The notes: generated by a model not told the origin, from the sequence alone. A stretch of DNA of 64,000 nt from Planctomycetota bacterium (GCA_003669585.1 QWOQ01000011.1:248001-312000); one strand, 5' to 3'; shown: positions 9,223 through 18,526, counted from the stretch's first letter. Made by a program: numbers and translations.

Positions 9223-9891
9223 ATGAGTGACACAAGCGAAAACGTTGATGTTCGATGGCATCAGCACGCCGTAAGCCGCGTAGAGCGGGAAAAAAAACAT
9301 GGTCATCAGGGATGTGTGATCTGGTTTACAGGTCTTTCTGGTTGTGGGAAGAGCACGCTTGCCAATCTGGTCGACCATACGTTGCATGCTCGAGGTCTTC
9401 AGAGCTTTGTTTTGGACGGAGACAACGTTCGATTTGGACTCAATGCGTCACCGAGTCTGCTCAAGGAAAGGCATGGCGAAGATTTTGCAAAACGGTTTGG
9501 ACTGGGGTTTTCAAGTTTGGATCGTGAGGAGAACATCCGACGCATCGGTGCTGTTGCAGAACTCTTTGCCCAAGCTGGACTCATTACTCTGACGGCTTTT
9601 ATTAGCCCATATCGTTCCGACAGAGACGGTATTCGAGCACGGTTGTCGAAGGGAGACTTCGTAGAAGTATTCGTAAAGGCCCCTCTGGAGGTGTGCGAAC
9701 GCCGAGATCCAAAAGGGCTTTACAAGAAGGCGAGGGCCGGAGAATTAAAAAATTTCACAGGCATTGACGATCCATACGAAGAGCCTGAAAATCCAGAGCT
9801 GGTGGTCGATTCCGCGTTGCACTCAGCGGAAGAACTCGCAGAGATTGTTTCTGACTGGCTTGAGAAGGCCGGAAAAATTCCAAAAAAATAG
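9223..9891 (+). CDS. cysC: Adenylylsulfate (APS) kinase, stand-alone
   Basis: The 222-residue enzyme phosphorylates APS to PAPS in the cytoplasm. The P-loop GLSGCGKS is at residues 37-44 and the canonical APS-binding motif LDGDNVR at 64-70. Compared with classic CysC there is an insert of about 13 residues between GLN and LGF ([19 protein letters not shown]). Further motifs are [27 protein letters not shown] and [18 protein letters not shown]. The start at 9223 follows an AGAGG-like sequence. It is a second APS kinase, because the CysNC fusion at 57533-59473 also carries one. That fusion has a non-canonical version of the LDGDNVR motif, so this copy may be the main PAPS supplier (inference). 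Confidence 0.95.
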   Translation: MSDTSENVDVRWHQHAVSRVEREKKHGHQGCVIWFTGLSGCGKSTLANLVDHTLHARGLQSFVLDGDNVRFGLNASPSLLKERHGEDFAKRFGLGFSSLDREENIRRIGAVAELFAQAGLITLTAFISPYRSDRDGIRARLSKGDFVEVFVKAPLEVCERRDPKGLYKKARAGELKNFTGIDDPYEEPENPELVVDSALHSAEELAEIVSDWLEKAGKIPKK

Positions 9892-9955
9892 AGAATTTCC
9901 TTCCCTCAAGCTATTGCGACAGACCGCATAAATTCATCGGAGCGCTGCTTCGCGA

Positions 9956-9974
9956 GGAAGCTCGCTGAGCTTCC
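9956..9974. terminator. Hairpin between convergent cysC and VOC genes
   Basis: A perfect 8-base stem (GGAAGCTC / GAGCTTCC) with a 3-base loop lies between the stop of cysC (9891) and the stop of the minus-strand VOC gene (9984). The location suggests a bidirectional terminator. No clear U-tract follows on either strand, so termination is inferred from position and stem quality. Confidence 0.4.
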
Positions 9975-9983
9975 GTACAACGG

Positions 9984-10568
9984 TCACTTTTTCTTTGGCC
10001 CAACCAGTTCCACAATGTTGCCATCGGGATCTCGAATGCACGTAAGAAAAATGCCTCCGGGTGCGAGAGTTTCCGGCAGTAAAACAGGAGATTCCGCCAG
10101 TGGCTTGACGCCGAATTTTTCAAGTCGATCAAGAGCCGCCAAAGTATCGTCGACCATGATTGTTAAATATCGGAAGCCAGTATGTGAATGAATGAATTCG
10201 TTGTCGCCCGTTTTTGTATTACCAATCTGCATAAGTTTCAGTTTTGTGGCTTCGGGGCCTTCGCCGAGAACCAAAACTCGAATGAATAAGGGCTTCGAGT
10301 CAGGTTGTTTTGAGTCAATCAGGCCGGCAGCGCGGGCAATGCGTGAATCGACCTCAAACCCCTTGACCTCACGAAATCCAATCGCCTGCGTATAGAAGCG
10401 AACTGACTTTTCCAGATCTCCCACAACGGTGCCAAGATCGATTGTGGTATGAGAGAATGCGACCTCTTCCGCAGCTCGGAGAGCATGACAACAAGTCATC
10501 ATCAGCATCATTGCTACCGTGCGAATATTGCAAAGGGAAGAAAATCTTTTCAACATAACAGACTCCAT
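9984..10568 (-). CDS. Exported VOC-superfamily (glyoxalase-like) protein
   Basis: The 194-residue product has an N-terminal signal peptide (basic start, then IRTVAMMLMMTCCHALRAAEE with a plausible cleavage after AHALRA-like residues near 33). One vicinal oxygen chelate domain follows, with paired beta-alpha-beta-beta-beta modules: TTIDLGTVVGDLEKSVRFYTQAIGFREV and FRYLTIMVDDTLAALDRLEKFGVKPL, ending in FLTCIRDPDGNIVELVGP. Family members use a metal to act on glyoxal, extradiol or antibiotic substrates; export to the periplasm is unusual and the substrate is unknown. Alternative start ATG at 10556. It is convergent with cysC, and its neighbour upstream on the same strand is rpoD. Confidence 0.85.
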   Translation of the reverse strand: MESVMLKRFSSLCNIRTVAMMLMMTCCHALRAAEEVAFSHTTIDLGTVVGDLEKSVRFYTQAIGFREVKGFEVDSRIARAAGLIDSKQPDSKPLFIRVLVLGEGPEATKLKLMQIGNTKTGDNEFIHSHTGFRYLTIMVDDTLAALDRLEKFGVKPLAESPVLLPETLAPGGIFLTCIRDPDGNIVELVGPKKK

Positions 10569-10673
10569 GAAGAGGACAGAACAAGAAGTCGTAAAACCGC
10601 TTCGCGCGATTGCAATGAACGCAACGAGTGCGAAACGCCTCAGAGGTCTTCCAAGGCATTGCGCGATCAGTGA

Positions 10674-12260
10674 TCAGTCAAGAAAGCCGGCAAGTTCTTC
10701 GCTCCGTGCAGGAGCTTGGAGCTTACGAACGGCCTTTGCCTCGATCTGACGAATTCGTTCGCGAGTGACCTTAAAAATATGACCAACTTCTTCGAGCGTG
10801 TAGCTGTATCCATCACCCAAACCGTATCGCAGTTTGATAATCTCTCGCTCTCGATAGCTGAGGCTCTTCAGGACTTTCGCGATACGATTTCGCAACATTT
10901 CCTGAGCGGCTCCAACGGCAGGATTTTCTGCACCGGTATCTGGAAGCAGATCACCAAAGTGACTGTCTTCACTATTGCCGACGGGGCGATCGAGACTGAT
11001 CGGATAGCGACTCATCGCCGTTACGCGACGCGCCTCATCGATAGGAGTTCCTGAACGGTGGGCGATCTCTTCGATCGTTGGTTCACGACCATATTCTTGA
11101 AGCAACTGACGAGCGACGTTGCGAACCCTCGACATTGTTTCAACCATATGAACCGGGATACGAATTGTCCGGCTCTGGTCGGCAACGGCTCGCGTGATAG
11201 CCTGTCGAATCCACCATGTCGCGTACGTGCAAAACTTGAATCCACGACGGTATTCAAACTTGTCGACAGCTCGCATCAAGCCAGCGTTTCCTTCTTGAAT
11301 GAGATCGAGGAACGACAGCCCTCGGTTTCGATACTTTTTGGCAATCGAGACGACAAGCCGCAGATTTCCCTCGGAGAGACCCCGCTTTGCCTTTTGATAC
11401 TGAGCAAAGATCTGTCGGATCTGTGTCATACGTCGACGCAAACTCCGAGGTGTTTCCTGGCAGGCTTTCAAAATGGTTCGATATTCTTCGACAATTTTTA
11501 AGCGTCCCGAAGGAGGAAGCTTTGCTTTTTTATGAGCATCGATCTGGTGCTTGAGTTCACGAACTCGCTTGGAGAACTCTTCGAGCATCGGAATCATCGC
11601 CTCGATACGCTGGGTGCGCAGGCCGAGTTCTTCAATCAGACGCACGCAACGCCGCCGCCGCTTGCCGAGCCGGTCCCATGCTTCTCGCCGTTCTGCCATG
11701 CGGCGCTTTTTCGAGAGTGCGATGCGAAAGTCAGCCTTGTTCTGTTTGATCAAAACATCAAGCGTTCTCAAGTTGTGTGGCAATCGACCAAGGATTTGCT
11801 CTTTTTCAAGTCGGTCAGTCACCGACACTTGCACTGTGCGATCAAAAGGAAGTTCACCTCGATGCACTCGGGAGAGAACTTTATAGGCCTGCTCGCAGAT
11901 ATATTCACATTCAAGAAGCTTGCCTCGGAACGCTGCGCGAGTTGTTTCAATTTGTCGCGCGAGAAAGATTTCTTGAGCTCTGGTGAGCAACGGGATCTCG
12001 CCCATCTGTGTGAGATACATGCGAACCGGATCGTCGGACCAATTTTCGACTTGTTCGATGAAGGTTTCTTCAGTGTCGTTGGAGCTCTCTGACAAAAGAC
12101 CTGCTTCGGCTTCCTGCTCTGGTCCTGCTGGTGCTTCGTCGACAAGAAGATCTACATCTTGATCAACTTCTTCAACATCAACCACCTTGACGGCAAGGTC
12201 CTCGACCTCCTGCGGCGCGATTACGTCGTCTTCGAGTTCTTCGAGAATCGAGTCGTACAA
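10674..12260 (-). CDS. rpoD: RNA polymerase primary-type sigma-70 factor
   Basis: The 528-residue product has a short acidic N-terminus in place of a full region 1.1 and region 1.2 at about 78-111 ([21 protein letters not shown]). A basic non-conserved insert spans roughly 112-290. Region 2 at about 295-362 includes [27 protein letters not shown] and [17 protein letters not shown]. Region 3 is near 380-440 and region 4.2 at 480-512 ([24 protein letters not shown]). The complete 1.2-4.2 set fits a housekeeping sigma factor. Translation appears to start at TTG (12258-12260), because a strong AAAGGAG (12268-12274, minus strand) lies seven bases upstream and no in-frame ATG gives the N-terminus. 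Other primary-like paralogues elsewhere cannot be excluded. Confidence 0.93.
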   Translation of the reverse strand: MYDSILEELEDDVIAPQEVEDLAVKVVDVEEVDQDVDLLVDEAPAGPEQEAEAGLLSESSNDTEETFIEQVENWSDDPVRMYLTQMGEIPLLTRAQEIFLARQIETTRAAFRGKLLECEYICEQAYKVLSRVHRGELPFDRTVQVSVTDRLEKEQILGRLPHNLRTLDVLIKQNKADFRIALSKKRRMAERREAWDRLGKRRRRCVRLIEELGLRTQRIEAMIPMLEEFSKRVRELKHQIDAHKKAKLPPSGRLKIVEEYRTILKACQETPRSLRRRMTQIRQIFAQYQKAKRGLSEGNLRLVVSIAKKYRNRGLSFLDLIQEGNAGLMRAVDKFEYRRGFKFCTYATWWIRQAITRAVADQSRTIRIPVHMVETMSRVRNVARQLLQEYGREPTIEEIAHRSGTPIDEARRVTAMSRYPISLDRPVGNSEDSHFGDLLPDTGAENPAVGAAQEMLRNRIAKVLKSLSYREREIIKLRYGLGDGYSYTLEEVGHIFKVTRERIRQIEAKAVRKLQAPARSEELAGFLD

Positions 12261-12883
12261 GGCAATACTCCTTTGTTATCGAGGAAACAAGCAAGAGAGT
12301 TTTACGTCTCTGCAAGCATGAATAGGTTTAAGTTGAGATTCTGATCGGACAGGTTTGAGTGTGTCATTGCAAACGAGCAAATGACGATTCATTTTCAATA
12401 CGATTTGTCCGCGTAGGAGAATCCTTCGTAAGGTCAGCAGTCTGATTCAAGGGGCGGTGAAGTAAAGGGGGGCAAAACTTGAACATTGGCATGCCTTGGG
12501 AAAACAGGCCCAAAAAAGGCAGAATACAAGGCAATAAAGTCAGTAATGAAGGAGGGACTGGAGCATAAAAATCGTTGGTATTTTTGAGCAGATGGGTAAA
12601 AATCGGTTCAATTGGCTGCCGAAGAGAACTCTTTGAAGGCGACGAGTGTTTAAAATGAGAGTTGGAATCGTTTTGAATCGAGTGGCCAACAGTCATGCTG
12701 CACGATTATTGCCCCGTCCACCTCTAAAAGCCAACCACTATTTGTATAAAAATGCCCTCAAAGTCGAGTCTTGTGGTGCTCTATGGTAAAAAACTCCGCA
12801 AGGTAAGGTTTTAGGGACACCATTGTGCTTTGCCGACAGACACACTTTTGAATCGATTCACAACTCGGACAAGGTTTTCTCAA
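12261..12883. other. Intergenic region upstream of rpoD (623 bases)
   Basis: This gap separates the divergent rpoD and zinc-ribbon genes. It carries the rpoD ribosome-binding site at its left edge. A 110-codon minus-strand frame (12364-12696) lies in it, but its composition (serine, proline, histidine and asparagine rich, no domain) does not look protein-like. No RNA gene was recognised. The length suggests regulatory content for rpoD, although no promoter could be pinned down. Confidence 0.4.
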
Positions 12884-13432
12884 ATGCCAGCGTATCAATT
12901 GCGATGTGTTTGTTCGGCAGTGAATCTTGTAAGTGTTGGTCAGGCGGGAGGAACCCTCGCATGTCAAGCATGTGGCAAAATACTCGATATTCCAAAACTT
13001 CGAAATTTTCATTTGATGGAGATGGAGGAGGCGACAGTTCGTTCTCCCGTGAATGCCGGCTGGGGATTTCCACAAGGCTTCATGCTTTTTGGTATTGTGA
13101 TTGCCGTTGCGAGTTTTACGCTGGCTGGTGTTCTTGCTGTTCCAGCGGGTAGTGAAATTAATTCAGAGTTGATTCGCTCCAACGTTGATGCAGCGCCTAT
13201 TGCCGAAGTCTATAAAGCGTGGATTTTCTTTGCGAGTTCTGGAGTGCTTCGACCATCCACCATCGATGAAGAACTTGCGATTCGTCGTACGGTACTGGGT
13301 GGCAGTGGAGCACAGTTACTGAGACTGATTGGCGTCATAGGAATGATTGTGGCTGCAATTGGGCTTGGTTTGTCGCTCAAACCATCTCGTCGTTCTTCTC
13401 ACAATGCCACGACGAAGCGTGCTCTTGTATGA
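12884..13432 (+). CDS. Zinc-ribbon membrane protein of unknown function
   Basis: The 182-residue product starts with a compact zinc-ribbon-like module (C8-x-C10 and C27-x2-C30, spacing AYQLRCVC ... LACQACGK). Two hydrophobic helices follow, at about residues 65-90 (FMLFGIVIAVASFTLAGVLAVPAG) and 145-165 (LLRLIGVIGMIVAAIGLGLSL), so it should sit in the cytoplasmic membrane with the ribbon inside. The ATG at 12884 is preferred to an upstream in-frame start at 12830 because the ribbon begins directly there. The last four bases overlap the ATG of the next gene (ATGA), indicating translational coupling to the quinone oxidoreductase. No named family was recognised. Confidence 0.7.
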   Translation: MPAYQLRCVCSAVNLVSVGQAGGTLACQACGKILDIPKLRNFHLMEMEEATVRSPVNAGWGFPQGFMLFGIVIAVASFTLAGVLAVPAGSEINSELIRSNVDAAPIAEVYKAWIFFASSGVLRPSTIDEELAIRRTVLGGSGAQLLRLIGVIGMIVAAIGLGLSLKPSRRSSHNATTKRALV

Positions 13433-14421
13433 AAGCTGCATTTATTCATCGCACCGGCCCACCGAGCGAAATCTGTTGCGGTGAATTGCCAGATCCCATC
13501 GTGCTTCCTCGTCAGGTGCTTGTTCGTGTTCGAGCCTGCGCCGTCAATCCAATCGATACCTACATTCGTTCGGGTGCGGTGGCGATGCCGCTTCAATTCC
13601 CATTTGTAGTAGGGTGTGATCTGGCAGGCGAGGTGGTAGCGGTTGGCAACGAAACGTGCCGCCTGCGTCCAGGAATGCGAGTATGGGGCTCAAATCAGGG
13701 ACTCCTCGGTCGGCAGGGAACGTTTTCTGAACTCGCAGCAGTAGACGAACGATGGCTGTATCGCACACCACAAAACGTGTCTGATCGTCACGCGGCGGCT
13801 TCCGCACTCGTTGGCATGACCGCACATCTTGGATTAATCGATACAGCAGGCCTTGTCAGCGGAGAGACGATAGTCGTCAATGGCGCCTCTGGAGGTGTTG
13901 GATCGGCTGTGGTGCAAATAGCATCAGCACTCGGCGCACGCGTGATTGCAATTGTTGGAACTGCTGAAAAAGCCGAGCGTGCAACCAAGTGGGGTGCTCA
14001 TCTGACACTGAATTATCATGATCCGGATCTCGCAGCTCGGGTGCTTGAGGCCGTTCCCGAAGGTGCAGACGTGTACTGGGAAACTCAGCGAGAGCCTCTC
14101 TTTGATCAGGCAGTGGCCATGCTGGCCGAAGGGGGCAGAATTATCATTATGGCTGGTCGAGAGGCCCGTCCAGAGTTTCCAGTAGGACCGTTCTATGTGA
14201 AGGGATGCAAACTGTTTGGATTTGCAATGTTCAAGGCAACGAGTCACAAGCAAGAGGCAGCAGGGATCGATCTTTCCCGCTGGATGGAGCAGGGAAAGCT
14301 AGCCGTGCCGATTGATCGCGTTTTGTCCCTTTCACAAACTGCCGAAGCCCATGAACTTCAGGAATCGAACACGATTGCTCGTTCAGGAATTCTTGCGGGG
14401 AAAATTGTTGTCGAGTTGTAA
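13429..14421 (+). CDS. NADPH:quinone oxidoreductase (zeta-crystallin-like MDR family)
   Basis: The 330-residue product is a medium-chain dehydrogenase without the structural zinc-binding cysteine cluster. It has the GroES-like N-terminal domain (VRVRACAVNPIDTYIRSG, FPFVVGCDLAGEVVAVG) and a Rossmann domain with VNGASGGVGSAVVQIASALGARVIAIVGTAEK. These fit quinone reductase / enoyl reductase type enzymes that use NADPH. The electron acceptor is not determined by sequence. Its ATG overlaps the stop of the zinc-ribbon membrane gene, so the two are probably co-translated. Confidence 0.9.
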   Translation: MKAAFIHRTGPPSEICCGELPDPIVLPRQVLVRVRACAVNPIDTYIRSGAVAMPLQFPFVVGCDLAGEVVAVGNETCRLRPGMRVWGSNQGLLGRQGTFSELAAVDERWLYRTPQNVSDRHAAASALVGMTAHLGLIDTAGLVSGETIVVNGASGGVGSAVVQIASALGARVIAIVGTAEKAERATKWGAHLTLNYHDPDLAARVLEAVPEGADVYWETQREPLFDQAVAMLAEGGRIIIMAGREARPEFPVGPFYVKGCKLFGFAMFKATSHKQEAAGIDLSRWMEQGKLAVPIDRVLSLSQTAEAHELQESNTIARSGILAGKIVVEL

Positions 14422-14483
14422 GCGATGTCCCCCGTCGGTGGTCTGAGAGCGTATTCATCCTCTCTTGAGCAAAAGTCAACTCG

Positions 14484-15209
14484 ATGAACCAACTCATTTT
14501 AAGATCAGCGGATTGTCGGACATTGCTGTGCTGCATGACGATGGGATTTTATGTGATCTGTGCAGCAGCACTCCTCGCGCAAGACTCAGCGAACGACGGC
14601 GATCGTGAAAATAAATCGAAGCTTGATCAGAAACGTGTTCTTGAGCGACTCGGTGGCAGCACCATTGAGCGATCACCAGGCGAAGCACGTACCGGAATCT
14701 TTGGACTCCAGGCAAAGGGAAGTAAATTTGTGTATGTGTTTGATCGCTCAGCGAGCATGGGCGGATCTCCCTTGGTGAGTTCCAAAAAAGAACTCATCAA
14801 GAGTCTCGATGATCTTGGTGAAATTCAGCAGTTCTATCTTATTTTTTATAACCAACGACTGAGCGTGTTCACTCCGTCGGGCTCGCGTGGAAGATTGATA
14901 TTCGCAAACGACTCAAACAAAAAATCCGCGAGAACATTCATTGATTCTGTGCGAGCCGATGGAGCAACGCAGCATGCTGAAGCAATCGGAGCGGCATTCC
15001 GATTATCGCCAGATGTTGTGTTTGTATTGACTGATGCCGACGCCAGAGACGATCTTGCTGATGAAGACGTGACGCGTCTTCTCAATCAGTCTCGCGGCGC
15101 AGTCGTCATGGTGGTCCAGTTTTCACAGGAGTCGAAACCAATCTCACCGAATCTTGCTCGACTCGCGAAACAGTGCGGCGGACAGTATGTATCGATCGAG
15201 ACCCCTTAG
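14484..15209 (+). CDS. Exported von Willebrand factor A domain protein
   Basis: The 241-residue product has an N-terminal hydrophobic export signal (LLCCMTMGFYVICAAALLAQ). A VWA domain follows, with the metal-ion-dependent adhesion site D87-x-S89-x-S91 in VFDRSASMGG, then a threonine in DGATQHAEAI and an aspartate in VFVLTDADARDD. VWA domains bind protein partners through a bound magnesium ion. The surrounding segment (KLDQKRVLERLGGSTIERSPGEARTGIFGLQAKGSKFVYVFDRSASM) resembles exported planctomycete VWA proteins; this is a recollection of family style, not a search result. It is convergent with the SAF-like gene, with a hairpin between them. Confidence 0.82.
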   Translation: MNQLILRSADCRTLLCCMTMGFYVICAAALLAQDSANDGDRENKSKLDQKRVLERLGGSTIERSPGEARTGIFGLQAKGSKFVYVFDRSASMGGSPLVSSKKELIKSLDDLGEIQQFYLIFYNQRLSVFTPSGSRGRLIFANDSNKKSARTFIDSVRADGATQHAEAIGAAFRLSPDVVFVLTDADARDDLADEDVTRLLNQSRGAVVMVVQFSQESKPISPNLARLAKQCGGQYVSIETP

Positions 15210-15251
15210 GGCCGTCAACACAAGCACGATCTGTTCGCAGAAGGATTGTAT

Positions 15252-15277
15252 CACTGTTCGAATCGATCGAAACAGTG
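15252..15277. terminator. Possible bidirectional terminator hairpin
   Basis: CACTGTT at 15252-15258 pairs with AACAGTG at 15271-15277, and the interior contains the self-complementary ATCGAT. It lies in the 99-base gap between the convergent VWA gene and the SAF-like gene. The plus strand is moderately T-rich afterwards. Confidence 0.35.
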
Positions 15278-15308
15278 AATGTTGAGTTGTGTTTCTACAA
15301 GAACAGGG

Positions 15309-17057
15309 TTATTGGTTTTGTGAACGCGTCAAGGAAGGCCGCGAAGAAACCCGGTTGCGATTCTGTTCTTTCACAGGAGACCGATCTTCCATGGGAGCGA
15401 CGTCCCGAGTTGACTCTGGCGTGACATCGGCAAAGACCCAGGGTGCCCATCCCGACTTTGCTCCTGTTGAATCCTCAATAATTGTGCTGGCAATCGAAAC
15501 TTTTGGGGTGACCGCGGCAGGTCGAGGTTGATTTGTACGAGACGTTGTAAAAACCGATTTTCTAGTTTGTGAAGGAGAGGCAGACGCTCCTGACTCGCGT
15601 TCTTTTTTGATCTTTTCTAGCTCAACCGAAACGGCATCGACACCGGCTGCAAGATTCGGAAACATTGTCTCAAACAACGTTGATCGGGTCGGCTCCTGCA
15701 ATGGCATTTCATTTTCCATGGAAAATGGAACGAGCTTGAGTGAGCTTCCAGAGTCAGCTCCGCGGTGAGCAGGAGCAATTGCCGATGGATTTCGCGGAGC
15801 TGGACGAGAGGCATTGGATCGATTCGGCTGAGGTGTGCTTGGAGATGATTGTGTTCGAGCCTGTTTGGGAGTGGGCTTGTTCGATGTACTGGAAGAACGA
15901 CCCTGAACATCTTTGGATTCTCTAATCATGCCAGTAACGCTTGGGGTATTGCGGTCTGCAGAAACAGAATCAGTTGTTGCTCGGGATCCGTTTTTCGCAG
16001 GAGCCATGCTTTCAGAGGTATCTGATTTCACCGGAGGTTGTCCAAACGAACTGTCTGCAAGCGTTGCAATGCGTTCTGGAATGACAAGGTAACGCACTAC
16101 TTTGTCCTCGATCGCATGTTTTGGAATGACCGCCTGAATTGGCTCACTGGAATCGACAGGGACAGGGGTCATCTCTGTTTGTTCGGCCTGCCCAGAGGCC
16201 ACGTCTTCAATATCCGCAGAAATCGTCGGAGTCCTTCGAAGAGGATTCGACTGTTCCACTATTTTTGAAATGGGTGCAAGCTGTTCGGCCGGACTGGGCG
16301 CCGGGAGAGACACCGTTTCCCGGGGAGAAGCTCTTCGCACAGCTTCCACGAGTGGAATAGTTTCCAAAGACACCTCAGGATCGCCATTCGACGAAGAGTC
16401 TTCTGATCCAAGGGCAGTTTCCAAAAGCTTTGGCGTCGATTGTGCGGCAGACAATTGAGGAGCGTAATTTTCCTCGACGGTATTCTTTGAAGCAATCGAA
16501 GAAGCAGCCAACGACGGTGTATCAAGAGCCGCAGGATTTTCGGCCGTAGCAGACTCTGTTGCCGGAGTCTGTTTTGAATTGGCAGAAAATGGTTGTGAGA
16601 CTTCCGCGGAGATTGTTGTGGATGGATCAACTTCAGAAGCCTCGGCTGGTTCAACAGCGGCCACTTCAATTGAGATATCCGACTCCAGGATCGCGAGCTT
16701 TGCATCACTCAACTGACTTGCGCTTAAAGGCTGTCCTGCGCGGAGTGGAGTTTTCAGGAGCATGCCATCAAAGGTATCTGAGGCGCGGACAGCCGCAGAT
16801 GGCAGCGTGGCTTTCGGCCAGTCACGAAGAGCAACATCCCACACCGTGATTGGAGCACCGGCGGGCAGTGTATGCAGCGCAATAAAAATAGGTTCACATT
16901 CAACATGCGGCACGGAGTTTGTCTTCATGGAATCGACCGCTTGATTGAGTCCTACAGCCGCTGCCGCTCCGGCGATAAAAGCTGTCAGAAATACAAGCGG
17001 AGCACGAGGCTTTGTAGGTTGTTTTGTCCCAGTATGGTTTTTCATAGGTGTGCTCAT
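15309..17057 (-). CDS. Membrane-anchored SAF/CpaB-like protein with a long disordered region
   Basis: The 582-residue product has one N-terminal transmembrane segment (PLVFLTAFIAGAAAAVGLNQAV). A SAF-like module at about 45-105 follows (FIALHTLPAGAPITVWDVALRDWPKATLPSAAV ... GMLLKTPLRAGQPLSASQL), as in CpaB/RcpC of Flp pilus systems and flagellar FlgA. The remaining 450 or so residues are low-complexity, rich in S, P, T, E and A, without a recognisable fold. Full CpaB proteins have a further RcpC domain that is not seen here. Two start codons (17057 and 17045) are possible. A tandem TGTGACA-containing repeat lies about 35-52 bases upstream. A Tad-pilus role would be inference only, as no pilus ATPase or secretin is near. 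Confidence 0.7.
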   Translation of the reverse strand: MSTPMKNHTGTKQPTKPRAPLVFLTAFIAGAAAAVGLNQAVDSMKTNSVPHVECEPIFIALHTLPAGAPITVWDVALRDWPKATLPSAAVRASDTFDGMLLKTPLRAGQPLSASQLSDAKLAILESDISIEVAAVEPAEASEVDPSTTISAEVSQPFSANSKQTPATESATAENPAALDTPSLAASSIASKNTVEENYAPQLSAAQSTPKLLETALGSEDSSSNGDPEVSLETIPLVEAVRRASPRETVSLPAPSPAEQLAPISKIVEQSNPLRRTPTISADIEDVASGQAEQTEMTPVPVDSSEPIQAVIPKHAIEDKVVRYLVIPERIATLADSSFGQPPVKSDTSESMAPAKNGSRATTDSVSADRNTPSVTGMIRESKDVQGRSSSTSNKPTPKQARTQSSPSTPQPNRSNASRPAPRNPSAIAPAHRGADSGSSLKLVPFSMENEMPLQEPTRSTLFETMFPNLAAGVDAVSVELEKIKKERESGASASPSQTRKSVFTTSRTNQPRPAAVTPKVSIASTIIEDSTGAKSGWAPWVFADVTPESTRDVAPMEDRSPVKEQNRNRVSSRPSLTRSQNQ

Positions 17058-17091
17058 AAGGCGATAAAACAACTGCATAAAGATTTTGAAA

Positions 17092-17109
17092 ATGTCACAA
17101 ATGTCACAA
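17092..17109. repeat. Tandem 9-base repeat upstream of the SAF-like gene
   Basis: ATGTCACAA occurs twice head to tail at 17092-17109, with a third degenerate ATATCAGTG after it. Read on the minus strand it is TTGTGACAT repeated. It lies 35-52 bases upstream of the minus-strand start at 17057, where a regulator would bind. It could equally be a chance repeat. Confidence 0.35.
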
Positions 17110-17317
17110 ATATCAGTGCACTCAACATCCTCACAAATTCTAAAATCGGCATGTGAAGTGGTTTGGATAAACTCAAACACTCATTCACAGGCGCGTCTTG
17201 CCCCAACCGCGCAGAATTCCATCGGAGTGAATACCCCAGTCGAAAAGATCATTCACGACTACCCAGATTTCGCAAGCACGACGAAAATCGGATTTGGGCG
17301 AAGAGAAAAAAGAAGTC

Positions 17318-18349
17318 CTACAGTGCATCGGAGGAAAGAACCGGTTCGATGGTAGATTCAGAATCAGCTGTTTCTTGACGGGTATTCACTCGATGTGGCC
17401 GATCATCAAAGCCAACAGAAGCGTCATGGGAATCATTTTCGAAAAGATCCTGACTTGAAAAAGCTGGATCACACGAGCGACTCAAAGGGCGGATGGCGAT
17501 CATTCGCAGTTCTGATTTCCCACTCATTCGTTCTCGAAATAGAACTCCACCCACGCTCGATGTGGCGTCACCGGCGCACGAAATGACAACCATGGAATCA
17601 ATTGGAATGATTGCATTGCAAAGCAGTGTTGTCAGTTCAATTCGTGGCTGTCCGGTTTCAAGTCGAAATACACCGTTGTCTCCGATCCATGATCGTTGTG
17701 AGGAACCATGCGCAATAGCGGGCACAAGTTCGATTTTGACATGTCCATCGGCGTCAGGCCACGCACGCAGTGAGACGTAACCACTCGCATCTCGATAGGT
17801 CGCCCCATGCACTCCCCCTGCATCGTGTTCGAGAAGAATCATTTCTGGAACTCCCGTGCAGATCACCAGATCACTGCGTTTTCCAGGAAGAAGTCGCAGT
17901 ACTCGCCTGACGACGGCCGGTGTGGCGGAAAGAGAACCATCAGCAACATCTTCTCCAGAATGAACATGCTCTGGAATGAAGCGATTCGCCAGAGCATTGG
18001 GGAGTTTTGTAGTGACTACTCCGAGTCGCAGTCCATTGCTGCTCCACTTTGCGCGTGTCTCCGGAAGAATAGTTTGCTCGTCAACGAGGTTCCATAATTC
18101 ATCCCGTGATAGAGAGTCTTGTTCTGGAAATCGAAGAAAGAGAACCTCAACTGCGATCGTTTTCAGTTGGGTAGCCTTCGGCCTGTCGATGTTCTGCTCA
18201 AATGGTTGTTCACGAGTGTGAACAAACTGACATCCACACGTGACGAGCAATCCCTGCGACAGAAAAAGCAACAACAATCTGCGTGCGTTCAGGAGCGAGG
18301 ACGGAATCGGACATCGCCAAGAAGTTGCAACGAATTGAACCGGGTGCAT
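17318..18349 (-). CDS. Conserved-looking lipoprotein-like protein of unknown function
   Basis: The 343-residue product has a basic n-region, the hydrophobic stretch LLLLFLSQGLLVT and then CGC, which resembles a lipobox although the residues before the cysteine (LVTC) are not ideal. The body contains an orderly mixed alpha/beta segment (LKTIAVEVLFLRFPEQDSLSRDELWNLVDEQ ... RWSSNGLRLGVV) and a C-terminal DSMVVISCAGDATSSVGGVLF stretch. I do not recognise a named domain. The in-frame GTG at 18385 would add 12 residues; the ATG at 18349 is taken. It is transcribed toward the SAF-like gene, 260 bases away, and the two may belong together at the cell envelope (inference). Confidence 0.65.
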   Translation of the reverse strand: MHPVQFVATSWRCPIPSSLLNARRLLLLFLSQGLLVTCGCQFVHTREQPFEQNIDRPKATQLKTIAVEVLFLRFPEQDSLSRDELWNLVDEQTILPETRAKWSSNGLRLGVVTTKLPNALANRFIPEHVHSGEDVADGSLSATPAVVRRVLRLLPGKRSDLVICTGVPEMILLEHDAGGVHGATYRDASGYVSLRAWPDADGHVKIELVPAIAHGSSQRSWIGDNGVFRLETGQPRIELTTLLCNAIIPIDSMVVISCAGDATSSVGGVLFRERMSGKSELRMIAIRPLSRSCDPAFSSQDLFENDSHDASVGFDDRPHRVNTRQETADSESTIEPVLSSDAL

Positions 18350-18526
18350 CGGCGATTCTCTCGTCTCAACAAAACGGTAGCACACAAAAAATACGGAAAG
18401 AGCAGAACAAACGTCAGCAAATTCTGACGAACTTGAACGAGGGCGGGGAGGGTAGAAGAGAAGGGCAGAGGCGTCAACGCCGCGTTGCTCGGGCCGTCGA
18501 TTGCGTGAGAAGCTTGGAATGCGGTA

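Noticed and set aside
11532..12092. 186-codon plus-strand frame antisense to the sigma factor gene
   Set aside because: It lies opposite a clear rpoD coding sequence and its composition is not protein-like.
12364..12696. 110-codon minus-strand frame upstream of rpoD
   Set aside because: Low-complexity S/P/N/H composition, no ribosome-binding site and no recognisable domain.
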